Positions 1 through 9,075 of a stretch of 64,000 nt of DNA are shown one piece after another. Origin of the DNA: an uncultured Verrucomicrobiae bacterium (GTDB lineage: Bacteria; Verrucomicrobiota; Verrucomicrobiia; Limisphaerales; AAA164-E04); contig CALSPN010000022.1 in the NCBI GenBank assembly GCA_943788245.1, forward strand, positions 165,484 to 229,483. The letters are read 5' to 3'. The notes under the pieces were generated by a model that had not been told where the DNA came from, made no database searches, and saw only the letters and a program-made list of their open reading frames with translations. The translations under genes were made by a program, and so were the position numbers. Position 1 is the stretch's first letter. Every line of letters begins with the position of its first letter.

Positions 1-320
1 AAAGAGCAAGAGAACTGATAAAAAACATCATCCGGAAAACGACGCTTAGGGATGCAAAATGAAGAGCTGAAAGCGCAGGAAATATCTTTTGAATTGTGAT
101 ATGTCTACTTGGATTCACTATTGCAGATATGATAGTTTGTCTGCCGGTCGTCATTGTTTTTTATGATCGTATACAAGAATTGAACAGGAAACAAGTTAGA
201 TCGGATCGCATACGATCAGGTTCATGCGTTTAGGAAAGATACTTGGCTGTTGAGTGTTCCCGCTGGATTCTTTTGTGAGCATAGCAAGTGGCATGCAAGT
301 CGTGTGTGCATCATTACCGA
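1..320. other. Left-edge region without an intact gene; possible sensor-kinase relic
   Basis: No intact gene is visible. A short plus-strand frame at 52-99 reads MQNEELKAQE before a stop, which resembles the coiled-coil linker in front of PAS domains in sensor kinases. A second short frame enters from the window edge and stops at 60-62. Neither can be a functional protein here. Together with the receiver-like relic at 324-659 they suggest a decayed two-component locus. This is an inference from short stretches. Confidence 0.3.
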
Positions 321-323
321 TCC

Positions 324-659
324 TCAAATCCCCCGCCTTTGTGATCGAGGCATGTTTTCCATATCTTCTGCGGCAAAATAAATCGACTCTGTCAGCAGTT
401 GTCCGAGATCAAAGGGTTTGTAAAGGCAGTCAGTAGCGGCTTTCCGCACCCTCGCCACTTGGTCTTCTGCCTCAATCAATGCCGTGAGAAGCAGTATGGA
501 GTTATTGAACGACATCAAGTCTACATGAGACCTTCTACGAGTGAAATCCCCGTCATTAAACATACGTGTAGTGGGGTCCATTCCGAAAAGGGGTGTTTTT
601 AATATCAAAGCCGGAAACGCCCCTGTCGCCCTCACAGGATACAGGGAGCATAGAGCCAT
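324..659 (-). pseudogene. Relic of a response-regulator receiver domain
   Basis: A 111-codon minus-strand frame holds a stretch (about residues 54-90) that reads like the end of a receiver domain: LLLTALIEAEDQVARVRKAA, then TDCLYKPFDLGQLL. This is the LTA...KPF signature, in which the K is the conserved lysine. The N-terminal half, with the acidic pocket and phospho-accepting aspartate, is not in this frame. A different frame near 595-650 contains SGFDI, typical of the segment just after the phosphorylation site. This suggests an ancient frameshift. No DNA-binding domain follows. Probably non-functional; a chance open frame cannot be excluded. Confidence 0.45.
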
Positions 660-805
660 TTGTTATCTTCCATCGTGCAGAGGCTTGTGAGTGTGAAGCT
701 TTTCAGGCTTTCGTATCTCCCTTCACTCAAAGGTCATCCTTGGAGGAATGACATGATGTTTAACCAGGCTTGTATCGAGGAAGTAACCCTGATTGAATAA
801 GGAGC

Positions 806-1618
806 ATGCAAAACACGCCTTTTTCTATGCATCGGATGCAGGTCAGTATGTCGCTCAGCCTTACGGTTCTTTTTCTTCAATTACCTTTCATGCTCGCCGA
901 GGAAGGCTGGATTCAGTTATTCAACGGGAAGGACCTTGAGGGTTGGGTTCCCAAGATTCGCTATCACAAACTCGGTGAAAATTATGGGAATACATTCCGC
1001 GTCGAAGATGGGGTATTGAAAGTGGGATATGATCCGCAGGCGTATCCCGAGTTCAAAGAGACTTTTGGGCATTTATTTTATAACACACCTTACAGTCATT
1101 ATGTCCTTCGTGCTGAGTATCGATTTGTGGGGCAACAGGTGAAAGGTGGTCCAGGCTGGGCGATCCGGAATAGCGGATTGATGTTGCATGGTGAACTGCC
1201 TGAAACGATGGATGTAGATCAGGATTTTCCAGCTTCAATCGAAGTGCAGCTTCTCGGAGGCGATGGGGAAAATAAGCGTACGACTGCCAACATCTGCACT
1301 CCAGGCACACACATTGCATTGGATGGTCGATTGACGAAAAGGCATTGCACCAACTCTAGTTCAAAGACCTATCATGGGGAGCAATGGGTGATTGTTGAGG
1401 TGGAAGTTCGTGGGCATGAATCTTTGAAATGCACCATGGAAGGAGAAACGGTTTTTGAGCTGACGCATCCCGTCCTGGATAATGGAGATGCTCACTCCAA
1501 AACCCTGATTGATGCCAATGGCGGTGATATCCGTATTTCGGGAGGAAGCATATCCCTGCAGTCGGAGAGTCATCCGGTGGAATATCGCAAGCTGGAAATC
1601 AAACTTCTGAAGGATTGA
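806..1618 (+). CDS. Secreted DUF1080 (3-keto-disaccharide hydrolase-like) protein
   Basis: A 270-residue protein with an N-terminal signal peptide (hydrophobic core about residues 15-30, cleavage near MLAEE). The mature part is a single DUF1080 concanavalin-like jelly roll: it opens with the family hallmark LFNGKDLEGW, has the edge strands FRVEDGVLKV and NSGLMLHG, and ends with SISLQSESHPVEYRKLEI. DUF1080 proteins are abundant in Verrucomicrobiota and Planctomycetota; some hydrolyse 3-keto-glycosides, but this substrate cannot be read from sequence. An AAGGAG lies at 799-804, only one base before the first ATG, which is poor spacing. The ATG at 827 also leaves a full signal peptide. It stands alone before the YyaL-like gene. 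Confidence 0.85.
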   Translation: MQNTPFSMHRMQVSMSLSLTVLFLQLPFMLAEEGWIQLFNGKDLEGWVPKIRYHKLGENYGNTFRVEDGVLKVGYDPQAYPEFKETFGHLFYNTPYSHYVLRAEYRFVGQQVKGGPGWAIRNSGLMLHGELPETMDVDQDFPASIEVQLLGGDGENKRTTANICTPGTHIALDGRLTKRHCTNSSSKTYHGEQWVIVEVEVRGHESLKCTMEGETVFELTHPVLDNGDAHSKTLIDANGGDIRISGGSISLQSESHPVEYRKLEIKLLKD

Positions 1619-1744
1619 AGACACATGAAGTGATTCTTTGCGGACGAACTCCATGAGCTTCGAGATCAAACAAAGAACCACACTCTCGAAATGATGTGGT
1701 TTACCGGTTAGTACGTTGCGCAATTTCGACCAAACAAAAAATTA

Positions 1745-4033
1745 ATGAAATCCACTGAATCGAATCCACAACCGTCCTCCGTTTTACCTTTTCAAATTCT
1801 TCTGGGTACTATGGTGGTGACTACATGTACCCTGTTTCTCGGTTTTCATTTTATGAAAAAAGCTAATGCCGAGGCAGCTGCCCCGGAAAACTCAATGAAT
1901 CATACCAACCGATTGGCCAACGAAAAATCACCATACTTGTTGCAGCATGCTCACAATCCTGTGGACTGGTATTCCTGGGGGGAGGAAGCCTTTGAGAAAG
2001 CCAGGTCCGAGAACAAAATGATCTTTCTTTCCATCGGTTATTCCACCTGCCACTGGTGTCATGTGATGGCGCATGAGTCCTTTGAGAATGAGGAGATTGC
2101 AAAGGTCATGAACGAGTATTTTGTCTGTGTGAAACTTGATCGTGAAGAGCGTCCGGATGTCGACAAGATATACATGACTTTTGTTCAGGCAACGACTGGG
2201 AGCGGCGGTTGGCCCATGAGTGTTTGGTTGACTCCGGACCTCAAACCTGTGGTGGGGGGAACGTATTTTCCGCCGGAAAGTAAGTTTGGTCGGCCCGGAT
2301 TTCCAGATATTTGCAAACAGATTGGGGATGCCTGGAAGAATGACCGTCAACGTCTGATCGATAGTGGAAACGACGTGGTTGAAAAATTGCGCGAAGTGTT
2401 CGCGAGCAAACCAAGTTCAGGGCAGAAACTCGATCATTCAGTGCTCGAAAAAGCTTATGCCCGCATTGCTTCTCAGTATGATGAAGAAAACAAAGGTTTT
2501 GGAGCCGCGCCCAAATTCCCGAGACCCGTTACTTTTAATTTCCTGCTTCGTCACATGTATCGAAAGGGGAAAACCTCTCCCGAAGGAGCCGAAGCATTGT
2601 CGATGACCTTGGAGACTTTGGATGTCATGGCCAAAGGAGGAATTCGAGACCACCTTGGGGGTGGTTTTCACCGCTACGCAGTCGATCAGCATTGGCATGT
2701 GCCTCACTTTGAAAAAATGCTTTATGACCAGGCCCAACTGGCAATCAGCTACCTGGAAGCATTTCAGATTACCCGAAAGGAACGTTATGCTGACGTAGCG
2801 AGTTCTATCCTAGATTACGTCCTGTCTGATATGACTTCGCCTGATGGAGGTTTTTATTCAGCAGAAGATGCTGACAGTGTGATCGAAGAGGGTAAACCTG
2901 ATCATGCAGAGGGCGCTTTTTATGTTTGGGAATATGATGAAGTCAACAGCCTCCTCGGTGAAGAGAAAGCTGCATGGTTCAATGCCATGTACGGCGTGGT
3001 AAAGGGTGGCAATGCGCCAGTGGGAAGCGATCCTCACGAAGAGTTCAAAAATAAAAATATCCTGATACAGCGCATGGATGCCGCTGGCGTTGCGGACAAA
3101 TTCAAGGTAAGTACGCAAGCAGTTGAAAAGGCCATGAGCGATGCCCGGCAAAGGCTGAAAACGGCGCGCGACAAGCGGCCTCGCCCTCATCTCGATGACA
3201 AAATCATCACTGCATGGAATGGGCTCATGATTTCTGCGTTCGCCAAGGCAGGTCAGATCCTTCCCGATGGAGAAAAATACCGTCAAGCTGCCATGAAAGC
3301 GACATCCTTCATACGCGATCACATGTATGACAGCTCCAACCAAACTTTATACCGAATTTATCGCGGTGAGCGCTCAGGCATTGAGGGTTTTCTGGACGAT
3401 CACGCCTTTTTGATCAACGGTCTCCTCGACTTGTATGAAACGACATTTGACATTCGATGGGTTGAATGGGCAGCGGAACTTCAAGAGCGACAGGATGCAC
3501 TTTTCTGGGATAGCGATCACGGTGGTTATTTTGCAACGGAAGCTGGAAGCAAGAATATCCTGTTGAGGATGAAAGATGATTATGACGGTGCGGAGCCCTC
3601 CGCCAATTCGATCGCTATCATGAATCTTTTGAGGCTGAATCACATGCTTGGAAATGCGCAGACTTTGAAAAAAGCCCAATCCTCTCTGGATTCTTTTTCA
3701 GTCAACTTGAGCAATCAACCATCGGGCATGCCACAAATGTTGGTGGCTTTAGATCACTTTCTCCATCCAACGCGTCAGATTGTTTTTGCGGCGGATCCCG
3801 CATCGTCACTGTTGATCGAAATGAAACGTCGACTCAATGAGATCTTTATTCCCGGCAAAGTGGTCTTACTTGCAGACGGTAAGGAGGGACAGCAATTTCT
3901 TTCCACCCATTTGGCATTCATTCAATCGGTATCCAGATTGGACAACAAAGCGACTGCATATATCTGCGAGGATTATGTATGCCAGCGTCCCGTCAACACG
4001 CTGGATGCTTTCGTTAGCCGTTTGCGACCCTGA
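1745..4033 (+). CDS. DUF255/YyaL-type thioredoxin-fold protein (SSP411 family)
   Basis: A 762-residue protein. After an N-terminal membrane anchor (about residues 18-37) comes the family signature [20 protein letters not shown], then a thioredoxin-like fold with a CHWC motif (STCHWCHVM) near residue 100 and GGWPM. The rest is the alpha/alpha-toroid domain of the YyaL/SPATA20 family, including [12 protein letters not shown] and [12 protein letters not shown]. Length is slightly above the usual 650-700 because of the anchor. The biochemical role of the family is not settled; a redox or sugar-epimerase-like activity has been suggested from structure. The stop is two bases before the xseA start, so the pair is probably translationally coupled. 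No clear Shine-Dalgarno precedes the ATG. Confidence 0.9.
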   Translation: MKSTESNPQPSSVLPFQILLGTMVVTTCTLFLGFHFMKKANAEAAAPENSMNHTNRLANEKSPYLLQHAHNPVDWYSWGEEAFEKARSENKMIFLSIGYSTCHWCHVMAHESFENEEIAKVMNEYFVCVKLDREERPDVDKIYMTFVQATTGSGGWPMSVWLTPDLKPVVGGTYFPPESKFGRPGFPDICKQIGDAWKNDRQRLIDSGNDVVEKLREVFASKPSSGQKLDHSVLEKAYARIASQYDEENKGFGAAPKFPRPVTFNFLLRHMYRKGKTSPEGAEALSMTLETLDVMAKGGIRDHLGGGFHRYAVDQHWHVPHFEKMLYDQAQLAISYLEAFQITRKERYADVASSILDYVLSDMTSPDGGFYSAEDADSVIEEGKPDHAEGAFYVWEYDEVNSLLGEEKAAWFNAMYGVVKGGNAPVGSDPHEEFKNKNILIQRMDAAGVADKFKVSTQAVEKAMSDARQRLKTARDKRPRPHLDDKIITAWNGLMISAFAKAGQILPDGEKYRQAAMKATSFIRDHMYDSSNQTLYRIYRGERSGIEGFLDDHAFLINGLLDLYETTFDIRWVEWAAELQERQDALFWDSDHGGYFATEAGSKNILLRMKDDYDGAEPSANSIAIMNLLRLNHMLGNAQTLKKAQSSLDSFSVNLSNQPSGMPQMLVALDHFLHPTRQIVFAADPASSLLIEMKRRLNEIFIPGKVVLLADGKEGQQFLSTHLAFIQSVSRLDNKATAYICEDYVCQRPVNTLDAFVSRLRP

Positions 4034-4035
4034 TC

Positions 4036-5499
4036 ATGCCACGACGACAGTCATCTCAATGGGAGTTCGAGAATCTCTTTGCCTCCGAGGGGAAAGAGAT
4101 TCCTGTGAAGTCGAAAAAGGCTTCCCAGCCTGTTCAACCTGAAAAGCCAGCGGTGCTGACAGTAGGGGATTTGACTCGAAAGATTCGCAATCTGCTCGAG
4201 GGGGGATTTCGATCCATCCATGTCTCGGGTGAGATCAGTAATTTTAGGGCTCAAAGCTCTGGCCATTGTTATTTTACCCTCAAGGATGGAGATGCTCAAT
4301 TGTCCTGTGTGCTTTTTCGGGGAGAACGTGTTTCACATCGAGAGCAGTTACAACAGGGAGTCAAATTGGTGCTGAAAGGCGACATTTCGGTGTACATGCC
4401 ACGTGGCCAGTATCAGCTCATCGTCAGGGGGATTGAGCTGGATGGCGTGGGTGCTCTGCAATTGGCTTTTGAAAAATTAAAGAAGAAGCTCAAGGATGAG
4501 GGGCTTTTTGATGCGGAACGAAAACGTTTACTCCCGAAATATCCCAGTCGAATCGGTGTTGTCACGTCCTCAAGTGGGGCGGCGGTACGCGATGTTGCGC
4601 ATGTTCTTGGTCGGCGTCATCCCGGGCTCAAATTGGTAATAGCCAGCTGTCGAGTGCAAGGCCAGGGGGCAGCTGAGGAAATTGCTTCTGCAATTGGTCT
4701 ACTCAACGAATGGCATGTGGGAAATCATGAATCATCTCAGTTGGACCTGATCCTTGTCACCCGTGGTGGGGGCAGTCTGGAGGATCTGTGGGCTTTCAAT
4801 GAAGAGATTGTGGCACGTGCCCTCGCAGCATCAGCCTTACCTGTGATATCTGCTGTTGGTCATGAAATTGATTTTACCATCAGTGATTTTGTGGCAGATG
4901 CCAGAGCAGCCACTCCTAGTGCGGCTGCCGAATTGATTTCCGAAGGGGCAATGGCAGTAAGTCACTTTCTCGTTGAAGTGCACGATCGTATGGCAAGTGC
5001 TCTACAGTCCTTTTGTGCGCAGGCCATGATACATCTTGAGCAAGTCGGACGCCGCCTTGATTATCTCCATCCGCGGCGAGTCACGGAACGGCATGCGCAG
5101 CATCTGGATGACTTACAGGATAGACTGAACCGTGCAGCCAGGCATCATTTGTATCTTTTGAAAGAACGTTTTCAGCAAAACAAAGGTTTGATGAGGACGC
5201 TACATCCGGATCGCCAACTTGTAGAACAAGCCGGGCAATTCACTCGGATTCAGAGGCAGTTTCTGGTCGCTGTCACGACTGGTGTGGCGCAAAATCAACA
5301 TCACCTGAAACAAGTATCGGCTGAGCTCAAGTTATTGGGCCCTGTCCAAGTCCTTTCGCGTGGGTATTCGATTTCACAAGCAGTTGAAACAGGTGAAATC
5401 ATCAAATCAGACGCGGATTTGAAAACGAATGATCTAGTCAAAACACATGTTTTCAAGGGTGATTTCTTGAGTCGAGTTGAACGCCGGCCCTCTTCTTGA
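4036..5499 (+). CDS. xseA: Exodeoxyribonuclease VII large subunit
   Basis: A 487-residue catalytic subunit of exonuclease VII, which degrades single-stranded DNA from both ends. The N-terminal OB-fold is recognisable (VSGEISNFRAQSSGHCYFTL, about residues 65-85), followed by the catalytic domain with GVVTSSSGAAVRD, the glycine-rich TRGGGSLEDLWAFNEE and SAVGHEIDFTISDFVADARA. A long helical segment follows, and the tail has the family motif LSRGYSI. The first 40 residues are a poorly conserved extension, so a later start is possible, but this ATG sits two bases after the upstream stop. The small subunit gene xseB does not follow directly. Confidence 0.95.
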   Translation: MPRRQSSQWEFENLFASEGKEIPVKSKKASQPVQPEKPAVLTVGDLTRKIRNLLEGGFRSIHVSGEISNFRAQSSGHCYFTLKDGDAQLSCVLFRGERVSHREQLQQGVKLVLKGDISVYMPRGQYQLIVRGIELDGVGALQLAFEKLKKKLKDEGLFDAERKRLLPKYPSRIGVVTSSSGAAVRDVAHVLGRRHPGLKLVIASCRVQGQGAAEEIASAIGLLNEWHVGNHESSQLDLILVTRGGGSLEDLWAFNEEIVARALAASALPVISAVGHEIDFTISDFVADARAATPSAAAELISEGAMAVSHFLVEVHDRMASALQSFCAQAMIHLEQVGRRLDYLHPRRVTERHAQHLDDLQDRLNRAARHHLYLLKERFQQNKGLMRTLHPDRQLVEQAGQFTRIQRQFLVAVTTGVAQNQHHLKQVSAELKLLGPVQVLSRGYSISQAVETGEIIKSDADLKTNDLVKTHVFKGDFLSRVERRPSS

Positions 5500-5510
5500 A
5501 ATCTCCAGGA

Positions 5511-5561
5511 TGCTCTACTACGCATTGCGAATGCATGGTAGAGCATTGATATGCATTTTTT
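5511..5561 (+). terminator. Rho-independent terminator candidate after xseA
   Basis: TGCTCTAC (5511-5518) pairs with GTAGAGCA (5538-5545), with GCATT/AATGC pairing inside the arm, and a T-rich tract with a run of T follows at about 5554-5561. The T run is offset by about ten bases from the stem, so strength is uncertain. Confidence 0.5.
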
Positions 5562-5760
5562 TCTGATATTTCAGGTGTTTTTTGTGATATGTCATAACTA
5601 CATGCTGTACACAGTATAATATGTTTTGCTTTCGATGTGAAAATGCCGCAAAGGGTTTAGTAAATACTTAAGTTCTAGGAAAAGATACTCTGATGTCGGT
5701 TTTAAGTAACAATTGGCATTTTTGGCATTCTGAGTGCTGTTATGCCCTTTTATAAAGCTA

Positions 5761-6771
5761 ATGCCTGCAGATAAACTACCATCCACCCACTTCGACCAGT
5801 CATTTGGAAATGCGACTGAGGTTTTTGGGAGCCTGGAGACCTTGACACGGGGTGAGCAGCAAGCTCTATCTGCAGCTGAGGATCATCAGGAGCGAAATAA
5901 TGGAACACTAATCTTCCTGACCTGTGGTGTTTTCACCATGGTTGCTGCATCCCTTCTCGCTTTAATCTCTCTTGTTGCGGTGAAATCCTTGTTTTTGCCT
6001 CAAATGAGCCAAACTGAGGCATTAGGTGGGTATCCTGGAGAATACCAGAATCTTGCGTTTGAAGATGATCTTGAAATTTCTGCAACAGAATTTGCGAACG
6101 TTAAGAGTAAGTTGCATCGTTTTTTTTCTCTCGCTCTAAGTGGTAAAGCTCAGAAGCCGATCAAATTGGGAGAAAAGGAAGTGAATGCAATTTTAAAGTA
6201 TGATTCCCGACTAGGAGGCTCGCGCAATACCACATTAATCAAAATCAAAAAAAACCGGATTCAGGCTTTTTTTAACATCAACTTAATGGATGCAAATTTT
6301 CTCTCAAGGGAATCTATTATATCCAGAGGAAACGCGTCATTCCGCGCAGGCATGCTGGACGGGCAGTTACAACTGAATTTGGATTCCCTGCACCTCAATA
6401 ATAAAAACATGCTTCGCTGGTTGCATCGAATTCACAACTTAAGTTTGCGCCAAATAGCATCGAATGGGCTCAAAAGGATCGCTAAGATTCCCATGGGCTG
6501 GATCGGTAAAGATGTCAAAATCCGAACAGGTACCAAACCTGTTAAAATACATCTCACCTTTTCTGATGACCCAACAGGTGAGATGTTTGAATCGATCAGC
6601 TACCAGGGAAATAGTGTCATGAATTCCATTTTTGGGCCTCTTCAAAAGCATACTTTCAATCGTATATTCAAAGTCCATTCACGTTTGCATGATCTAGCTC
6701 TCGCTCTGAACCGTGTGGAAGTTAATGATGGGCATATCATCCTTTATCCTAGAATGGGTAGCACGAAGTGA
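5761..6771 (+). CDS. Unrecognised single-pass membrane protein
   Basis: A protein of about 336 residues that I do not recognise. A charged N-terminal segment of roughly 50 residues is followed by one strong membrane helix (LTCGVFTMVAASLLALISLV), then an extracytoplasmic domain of about 240 residues rich in beta-forming sequence, including KPIKLGEKEVNAILKYDSRL and a basic C-terminal half. The predicted topology is cytoplasmic N-terminus and periplasmic C-terminus. A start at 5734 is also open but less likely. It stands alone between two terminators. A TATAAT hexamer lies at 5615-5620, about 140 bases upstream, without a convincing -35 box. No function is proposed. Confidence 0.75.
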   Translation: MPADKLPSTHFDQSFGNATEVFGSLETLTRGEQQALSAAEDHQERNNGTLIFLTCGVFTMVAASLLALISLVAVKSLFLPQMSQTEALGGYPGEYQNLAFEDDLEISATEFANVKSKLHRFFSLALSGKAQKPIKLGEKEVNAILKYDSRLGGSRNTTLIKIKKNRIQAFFNINLMDANFLSRESIISRGNASFRAGMLDGQLQLNLDSLHLNNKNMLRWLHRIHNLSLRQIASNGLKRIAKIPMGWIGKDVKIRTGTKPVKIHLTFSDDPTGEMFESISYQGNSVMNSIFGPLQKHTFNRIFKVHSRLHDLALALNRVEVNDGHIILYPRMGSTK

Positions 6772-6805
6772 AAATACATCCTGGCTGAATTCGTTCATTT
6801 CCTGT

Positions 6806-6834
6806 TTGACCTGCCTTTTTAAGTTCGCTAAGAT
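6806..6834 (+). promoter_or_regulatory. Sigma-70-type promoter of the ilvB leader
   Basis: TTGACC (6806-6811) and TAAGAT (6829-6834) are separated by exactly 17 bases. Transcription would begin near 6841, only about five bases before the leader ATG at 6846, so the leader peptide would be translated from an almost leaderless transcript. Inferred from sequence only. Confidence 0.6.
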
Positions 6835-6845
6835 TTTGCAGTTAA

Positions 6846-6947
6846 ATGCACAGTAAAACACGACAGGTAAACTCCGGTTACAACGGCCTCCCACTCATTG
6901 AGGTAGTGGTGGTGGTCTTGCGAAAAGCCGGGGCTTGTCGAACTTAA
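6846..6947 (+). CDS. ilvB leader peptide (branched-chain attenuation peptide)
   Basis: A 33-codon reading frame upstream of acetolactate synthase. Its second half reads LPLIEVVVVVLRKAGACRT: five consecutive Val codons (gta gtg gtg gtg gtc, 6903-6917) flanked by Leu, Leu, Ile and Leu codons. Val, Leu and Ile are exactly the end products of the pathway the next gene begins. E. coli ivbL upstream of ilvBN has the same character. The stop codon (6945-6947) lies inside the loop of the hairpin that follows, so a ribosome reaching it would mask the antiterminator. No Shine-Dalgarno is visible and the predicted transcript starts about five bases upstream. Too short to be found by ordinary gene callers. 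Confidence 0.8.
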   Translation: MHSKTRQVNSGYNGLPLIEVVVVVLRKAGACRT

Positions 6948-6997
6948 CACAGATTTTCGACAAAATCCCACGGCTGGCAACGGTCGTGGGTTTTTTT
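6926..6997 (+). promoter_or_regulatory. Transcription attenuator: antiterminator and terminator of ilvB
   Basis: Two mutually exclusive folds are visible. Antiterminator: AGCCGGGG (6926-6933) pairs with CCC-A-CGGCT (6967-6975, one bulged A), enclosing a perfect 8-bp hairpin TTGTCGAA (6935-6942) with TTCGACAA (6956-6963). Terminator: CCCACGGC (6967-6974) pairs with the segment 6983-6990 ending CGTGGG (one G-U pair), followed by seven T (6991-6997). Both use 6967-6974, so only one can form. Stalling at the Val codons (6903-6917) leaves 6926-6933 free and favours antitermination. A ribosome at the stop (6945) covers it and favours termination. This is the classic ribosome-mediated design. Confidence 0.8.
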
Positions 6998-7037
6998 ATG
7001 ACTCAGGCATGTTGGCTGTTGAAACGATTAAACCGCA

Positions 7038-8924
7038 ATGAGCGATACCAAAACGAAAAAGCCAGGAATGGAAGTCCGTTCCCAAAACAAGGATAAATCC
7101 GAAATCGGCCCTACCATGAGTGGTAGTGAAATTCTCGTAGCTGCTCTCGAGCGAGAAATGGTTGATACCATTTTTGCTTACCCGGGAGGCGCTAGCATGG
7201 AATTACACCAAGCTCTGACCCGATCAGATAAAATACGTGTTATTCTTCCCAGGCACGAACAAGGAGGTGTATTTGCTGCAGAAGGTTACGCACGTGCTTC
7301 AGGCAGACCTGGAGTCTGTATGGCGACAAGTGGACCCGGTGCAACCAATTTGGTTACAGGGATAGCGGACGCATTCATGGATTCGACACCTTTGGTTGCC
7401 ATTACTGGGCAAGTTCCTCAGGCCATGATTGGTAAAGGCGCCTTTCAAGAGACGGATTTCTTCGGGATGACGCTGCCTATCGTGAAGCACAGCTTTCTCA
7501 TTACGGACATCGCCGATATACCACGTGTCGTTAAGGAGGCGTTTCATGTCGCTGTGACCGGAAGACCCGGGCCCGTCGTGATTGATCTTCCCAAAAATAT
7601 TCAGCAAGCCAAGGCACAGCCCGTTTTCCCCAAAACAGTCAGCATCCGTGGTTATGACCCCATGAGAAAAGCCAGCGACTTGGAGCTCAATGAAATCATA
7701 GGTCTGATACAAAAAGCAGAGCGTCCAGTGCTTTACGTTGGCGGAGGTATCATCAGTGGCGAAGCACATCATGAGCTTCGGGAACTCGTCAAATTGACTG
7801 GTATACCCGTGACCTCAACTATCATGGGATGCGGGGCTTTCCCTGAGTCGGATCCCCTTTCATTGCGTTGGTTAGGTATGCACGGTGCAGCTTTTGCCAA
7901 TTGGGCTGTCAGTGGTGAATTCAAGAAGGAAACGGATGCCGATGGTGAAGTCAAGGTCACTGAAGTTCATCCGGGTGCGGACTTGTTACTTGCCTTAGGC
8001 GTGCGTTTTGACGATCGAGTTACTGGCAAGGTGGAGAAATTTTGTGAAAATGGAACCATCGTTCATGTGGACATCGACGATTCCGAGCACAATAAAAATC
8101 GCAAAGTTCAATTACCCGTTGTCAGTGATGTGAAATACGCACTGGGGCGTCTGGTTGAAATGATCCGAGAACGTCCAATCCTAACATCATTTGATGCATG
8201 GCATCGACGCATTGAAGACTGGAAAAAGCGTGGAGCATTTCGTTTTAACGTGAACGAAGAGGTCATGCGTTCACAGCATATGCTTGATCATTTACAAGGA
8301 ATGGAGGATCAGGTGATTCTTCCCCAAATGACCATTGACATGTTGTATGAACTTACTCAGGGCGATGCCATCGTTACAACCGGTGTTGGTCAGCACCAGA
8401 TGTGGGCTGGACAATGGTACAAATACGATGAGCCACGTCGATATATCACGAGTGCAGGACTAGGCTCGATGGGATTTGGATATCCGGCAGCAATGGGAGC
8501 CAAGGTGGCCTGTCCTGACAGGCAGGTGGTTGATATCGACGGTGATGGTTCGTTCCTGATGAACGTTCAAGAATTGGCGACGGCACATATTGAGAAAATT
8601 GCAGCAAAAGCCATCATTTTGAATAACCAGCATCTAGGTATGGTCATGCAGTGGGAAGATCGATTCTATCAAGGTAATCGCGGAAATACCTACTTGGGAG
8701 ACCCCGAAAACATGAAAGCCATCTACCCTGATTATGTGACCATGGCGAAAGGTTTTGGCGTGACATGTGAACGAGTGATGTTTCGCAAGGATCTAAAAGC
8801 TGCCATGCAGAGGATGCTGGACTCGGATCAACCGTATTTATTGGACGTAGTGGTACCTTATACGGAACATGTCCTTCCATTCATTCCTGCAGGGCACACT
8901 GTAGCAGATATGATTATCTCATGA
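7038..8924 (+). CDS. ilvB: Acetolactate synthase, large (catalytic) subunit
   Basis: A 628-residue thiamine-diphosphate enzyme that condenses pyruvate to acetolactate (or with 2-oxobutyrate to acetohydroxybutyrate), the first committed step to Val, Leu and Ile. Conserved landmarks: [15 protein letters not shown], the cofactor-activating Glu in PRHEQGG, the FAD-binding middle domain, and the TPP/Mg motif GDGSFLMN...LNN in the last third. It is slightly longer than the usual 560-600 because of a charged 27-residue extension before MSGSEIL; a start at that Met is possible. The regulatory subunit ilvN and ilvC are not adjacent. Expression is probably controlled by the attenuator directly upstream. 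Confidence 0.96.
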   Translation: MSDTKTKKPGMEVRSQNKDKSEIGPTMSGSEILVAALEREMVDTIFAYPGGASMELHQALTRSDKIRVILPRHEQGGVFAAEGYARASGRPGVCMATSGPGATNLVTGIADAFMDSTPLVAITGQVPQAMIGKGAFQETDFFGMTLPIVKHSFLITDIADIPRVVKEAFHVAVTGRPGPVVIDLPKNIQQAKAQPVFPKTVSIRGYDPMRKASDLELNEIIGLIQKAERPVLYVGGGIISGEAHHELRELVKLTGIPVTSTIMGCGAFPESDPLSLRWLGMHGAAFANWAVSGEFKKETDADGEVKVTEVHPGADLLLALGVRFDDRVTGKVEKFCENGTIVHVDIDDSEHNKNRKVQLPVVSDVKYALGRLVEMIRERPILTSFDAWHRRIEDWKKRGAFRFNVNEEVMRSQHMLDHLQGMEDQVILPQMTIDMLYELTQGDAIVTTGVGQHQMWAGQWYKYDEPRRYITSAGLGSMGFGYPAAMGAKVACPDRQVVDIDGDGSFLMNVQELATAHIEKIAAKAIILNNQHLGMVMQWEDRFYQGNRGNTYLGDPENMKAIYPDYVTMAKGFGVTCERVMFRKDLKAAMQRMLDSDQPYLLDVVVPYTEHVLPFIPAGHTVADMIIS

Positions 8925-9020
8925 GTACCTACTTACCCTGACGTTGACTCACTCTCCAACGTGGGTTCAGTTTCGGAGGTAATGATGGATGCGCACGGTC
9001 CTTTTCTCTTCTTCCAGCAA

Positions 9021-9057
9021 AAAAAACCCCTCGGAAAATTTTTCCAAGGGGTTTTTT
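9021..9057. terminator. Bidirectional terminator between ilvB and the peroxidase gene
   Basis: A symmetrical hairpin with CCCCT (9027-9031) against AGGGG (9047-9051) and further A/T pairing inside, flanked by an A run on the left and six T on the right. It can therefore stop transcription from ilvB (plus) and from the convergent peroxidase gene (minus). Confidence 0.85.
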
Positions 9058-9075
9058 CATGAAGTTACCTAAATT

